Source of the DNA: Malaciobacter marinus
Lineage (GTDB): Bacteria > Campylobacterota > Campylobacteria > Campylobacterales > Arcobacteraceae
Length of the DNA stretch: 64,000 bases
Reading direction: 5' to 3'
Assembly: GCF_003544855.1 (NCBI RefSeq)
Contig: NZ_CP032101.1
Location: forward strand, 1,054,001-1,118,000
The notes beneath the pieces are model-generated. The model did no database searches. It saw only the letters and a program-made list of their open reading frames with translations, and had not been told where the DNA came from. The position numbers and the translations under genes are program-made. This document shows, in pieces, positions 63,686 to 64,000 of the stretch; positions within the stretch are counted from its first letter, which is position 1; every line of letters starts with the position of its first letter.

Positions 63686-64000
63686 ATGTTATTAATGAAA
63701 TTACAAACAAAAGAGAAATTTTGCTTTTTGCAACTTGCTCATTATCTTGCTAGAATTGATAGTGATTATGGAGAAATTGAACAAGAAATCATAGAAGAGT
63801 ATTGTGCAGAAATGGGAATTGAAAACGAAGATTTGTTTGATGTTGCAGAGTTTTCATTAAAAGACACTTTGCGACATTTTAAAAGTAAAAAAAGCAAAAA
63901 AATAGTAATGCTTGAATTGATGATTTTAATTCATGCTGATGATTCTTTTGATTTAAAAGAGAAAGAGCTAATTGAAACAATAAATGAAACTTTTGGTTTT
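63686..64000 (+). CDS. TerB-like protein, 3' end outside the window
   Basis: An open frame of 105 codons runs from an ATG at 63686 (AGGA nine bases upstream; a second ATG at 63695) off the window end with no stop. The visible part is helical and acidic, with FCFLQLAHYLARIDSDYGEIE and MLELMILIHADDSFDLKEKE, two helical repeats of the kind seen in TerB-type domains. TerB is linked to tellurite resistance and stress systems, but its function is unclear. The family call is tentative. Confidence 0.55.
   Translation, partial: MLLMKLQTKEKFCFLQLAHYLARIDSDYGEIEQEIIEEYCAEMGIENEDLFDVAEFSLKDTLRHFKSKKSKKIVMLELMILIHADDSFDLKEKELIETINETFGF

Noticed and set aside
1-64000. CRISPR arrays, prophage or integrative element
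   Set aside because: No regularly spaced direct repeats, integrase, terminase or cas-like genes appear, and the tRNA cluster has no flanking duplicated end that would mark an integration site.

Overview
The window is very AT-rich and gene-dense. It reads as a chromosomal segment of a member of the Campylobacterota, most likely the Arcobacter group. The main reasons are the Campylobacter/Helicobacter-type hyd hydrogenase operon including hydE, the MlaA-MlaC-RND trio in the order known from Campylobacter jejuni, many two-component and chemotaxis proteins, and frequent TTG/GTG starts behind AAGGA-type ribosome binding sites. No phage, intact insertion sequence, rRNA or CRISPR array was seen.

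Layout. 1-5.3 kb: a disulfide/thioredoxin operon (DsbB-, DsbA- and TlpA-like), an AraC/GyrI regulator, a biotin carboxylase next to a beta-carbonic anhydrase, and RraA. 5.5-13.7 kb: small unknowns, an alpha-carbonic anhydrase, a probable envelope-spanning coiled-coil lipoprotein, assorted enzymes, an AraC regulator, a Tyr-Phe-Leu tRNA cluster, and a UvrD-like helicase paired with an unknown gene. 13.9-20.9 kb: a FIST-sensor and multi-kinase signalling cluster. 20.9-28.1 kb: a HAD phosphatase, a duplicated-Cys-motif protein, the RND-MlaC-MlaA operon, an M23 peptidase and YebC. 28.1-36.8 kb: a very large hybrid sensor kinase, an M48 protease, a DMT transporter, a thioesterase and an eroded FadE-like protein. 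37.2-39.7 kb: aconitase B. 39.9-51.1 kb: a TetR gene fused by overlap to a cytosolic group-2-type [NiFe] hydrogenase pair, then the Tat-exported membrane hydrogenase operon (small subunit, large subunit, cytochrome b, protease, HydE, HypF). 51.3-56.2 kb: an SNF transporter, a DUF3817 protein, a chemoreceptor, and a transposase-derived protein. 56.3-61.6 kb: the maturation operon hypB-C-D-E-X-A. 61.7-64.0 kb: a diguanylate cyclase and a TerB-like gene cut by the window end.

How it fits together. The 39.9-61.6 kb region carries nearly everything needed for aerobic or microaerobic H2 oxidation: a periplasm-facing uptake hydrogenase, a second cytosolic hydrogenase that may sense H2, the Ni/Fe-CN/CO maturation set, and HypX, which makes the CO ligand under oxygen. 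Aconitase B, two carbonic anhydrases and a biotin carboxylase would fit a lithoautotroph using the reductive TCA cycle, but no diagnostic enzyme of that cycle is in the window. The most unusual leads are the TetR gene translationally coupled to the group-2 hydrogenase with TGTACA sites before acnB and tetR, HydE as a decayed HypF paralogue, the catalytically eroded FadE-like and IS1595-like proteins, the signalling cluster whose kinases carry degenerate receiver domains, and a lipoprotein whose length matches the width of the periplasm. Many starts were moved downstream to the codon with a proper ribosome binding site.
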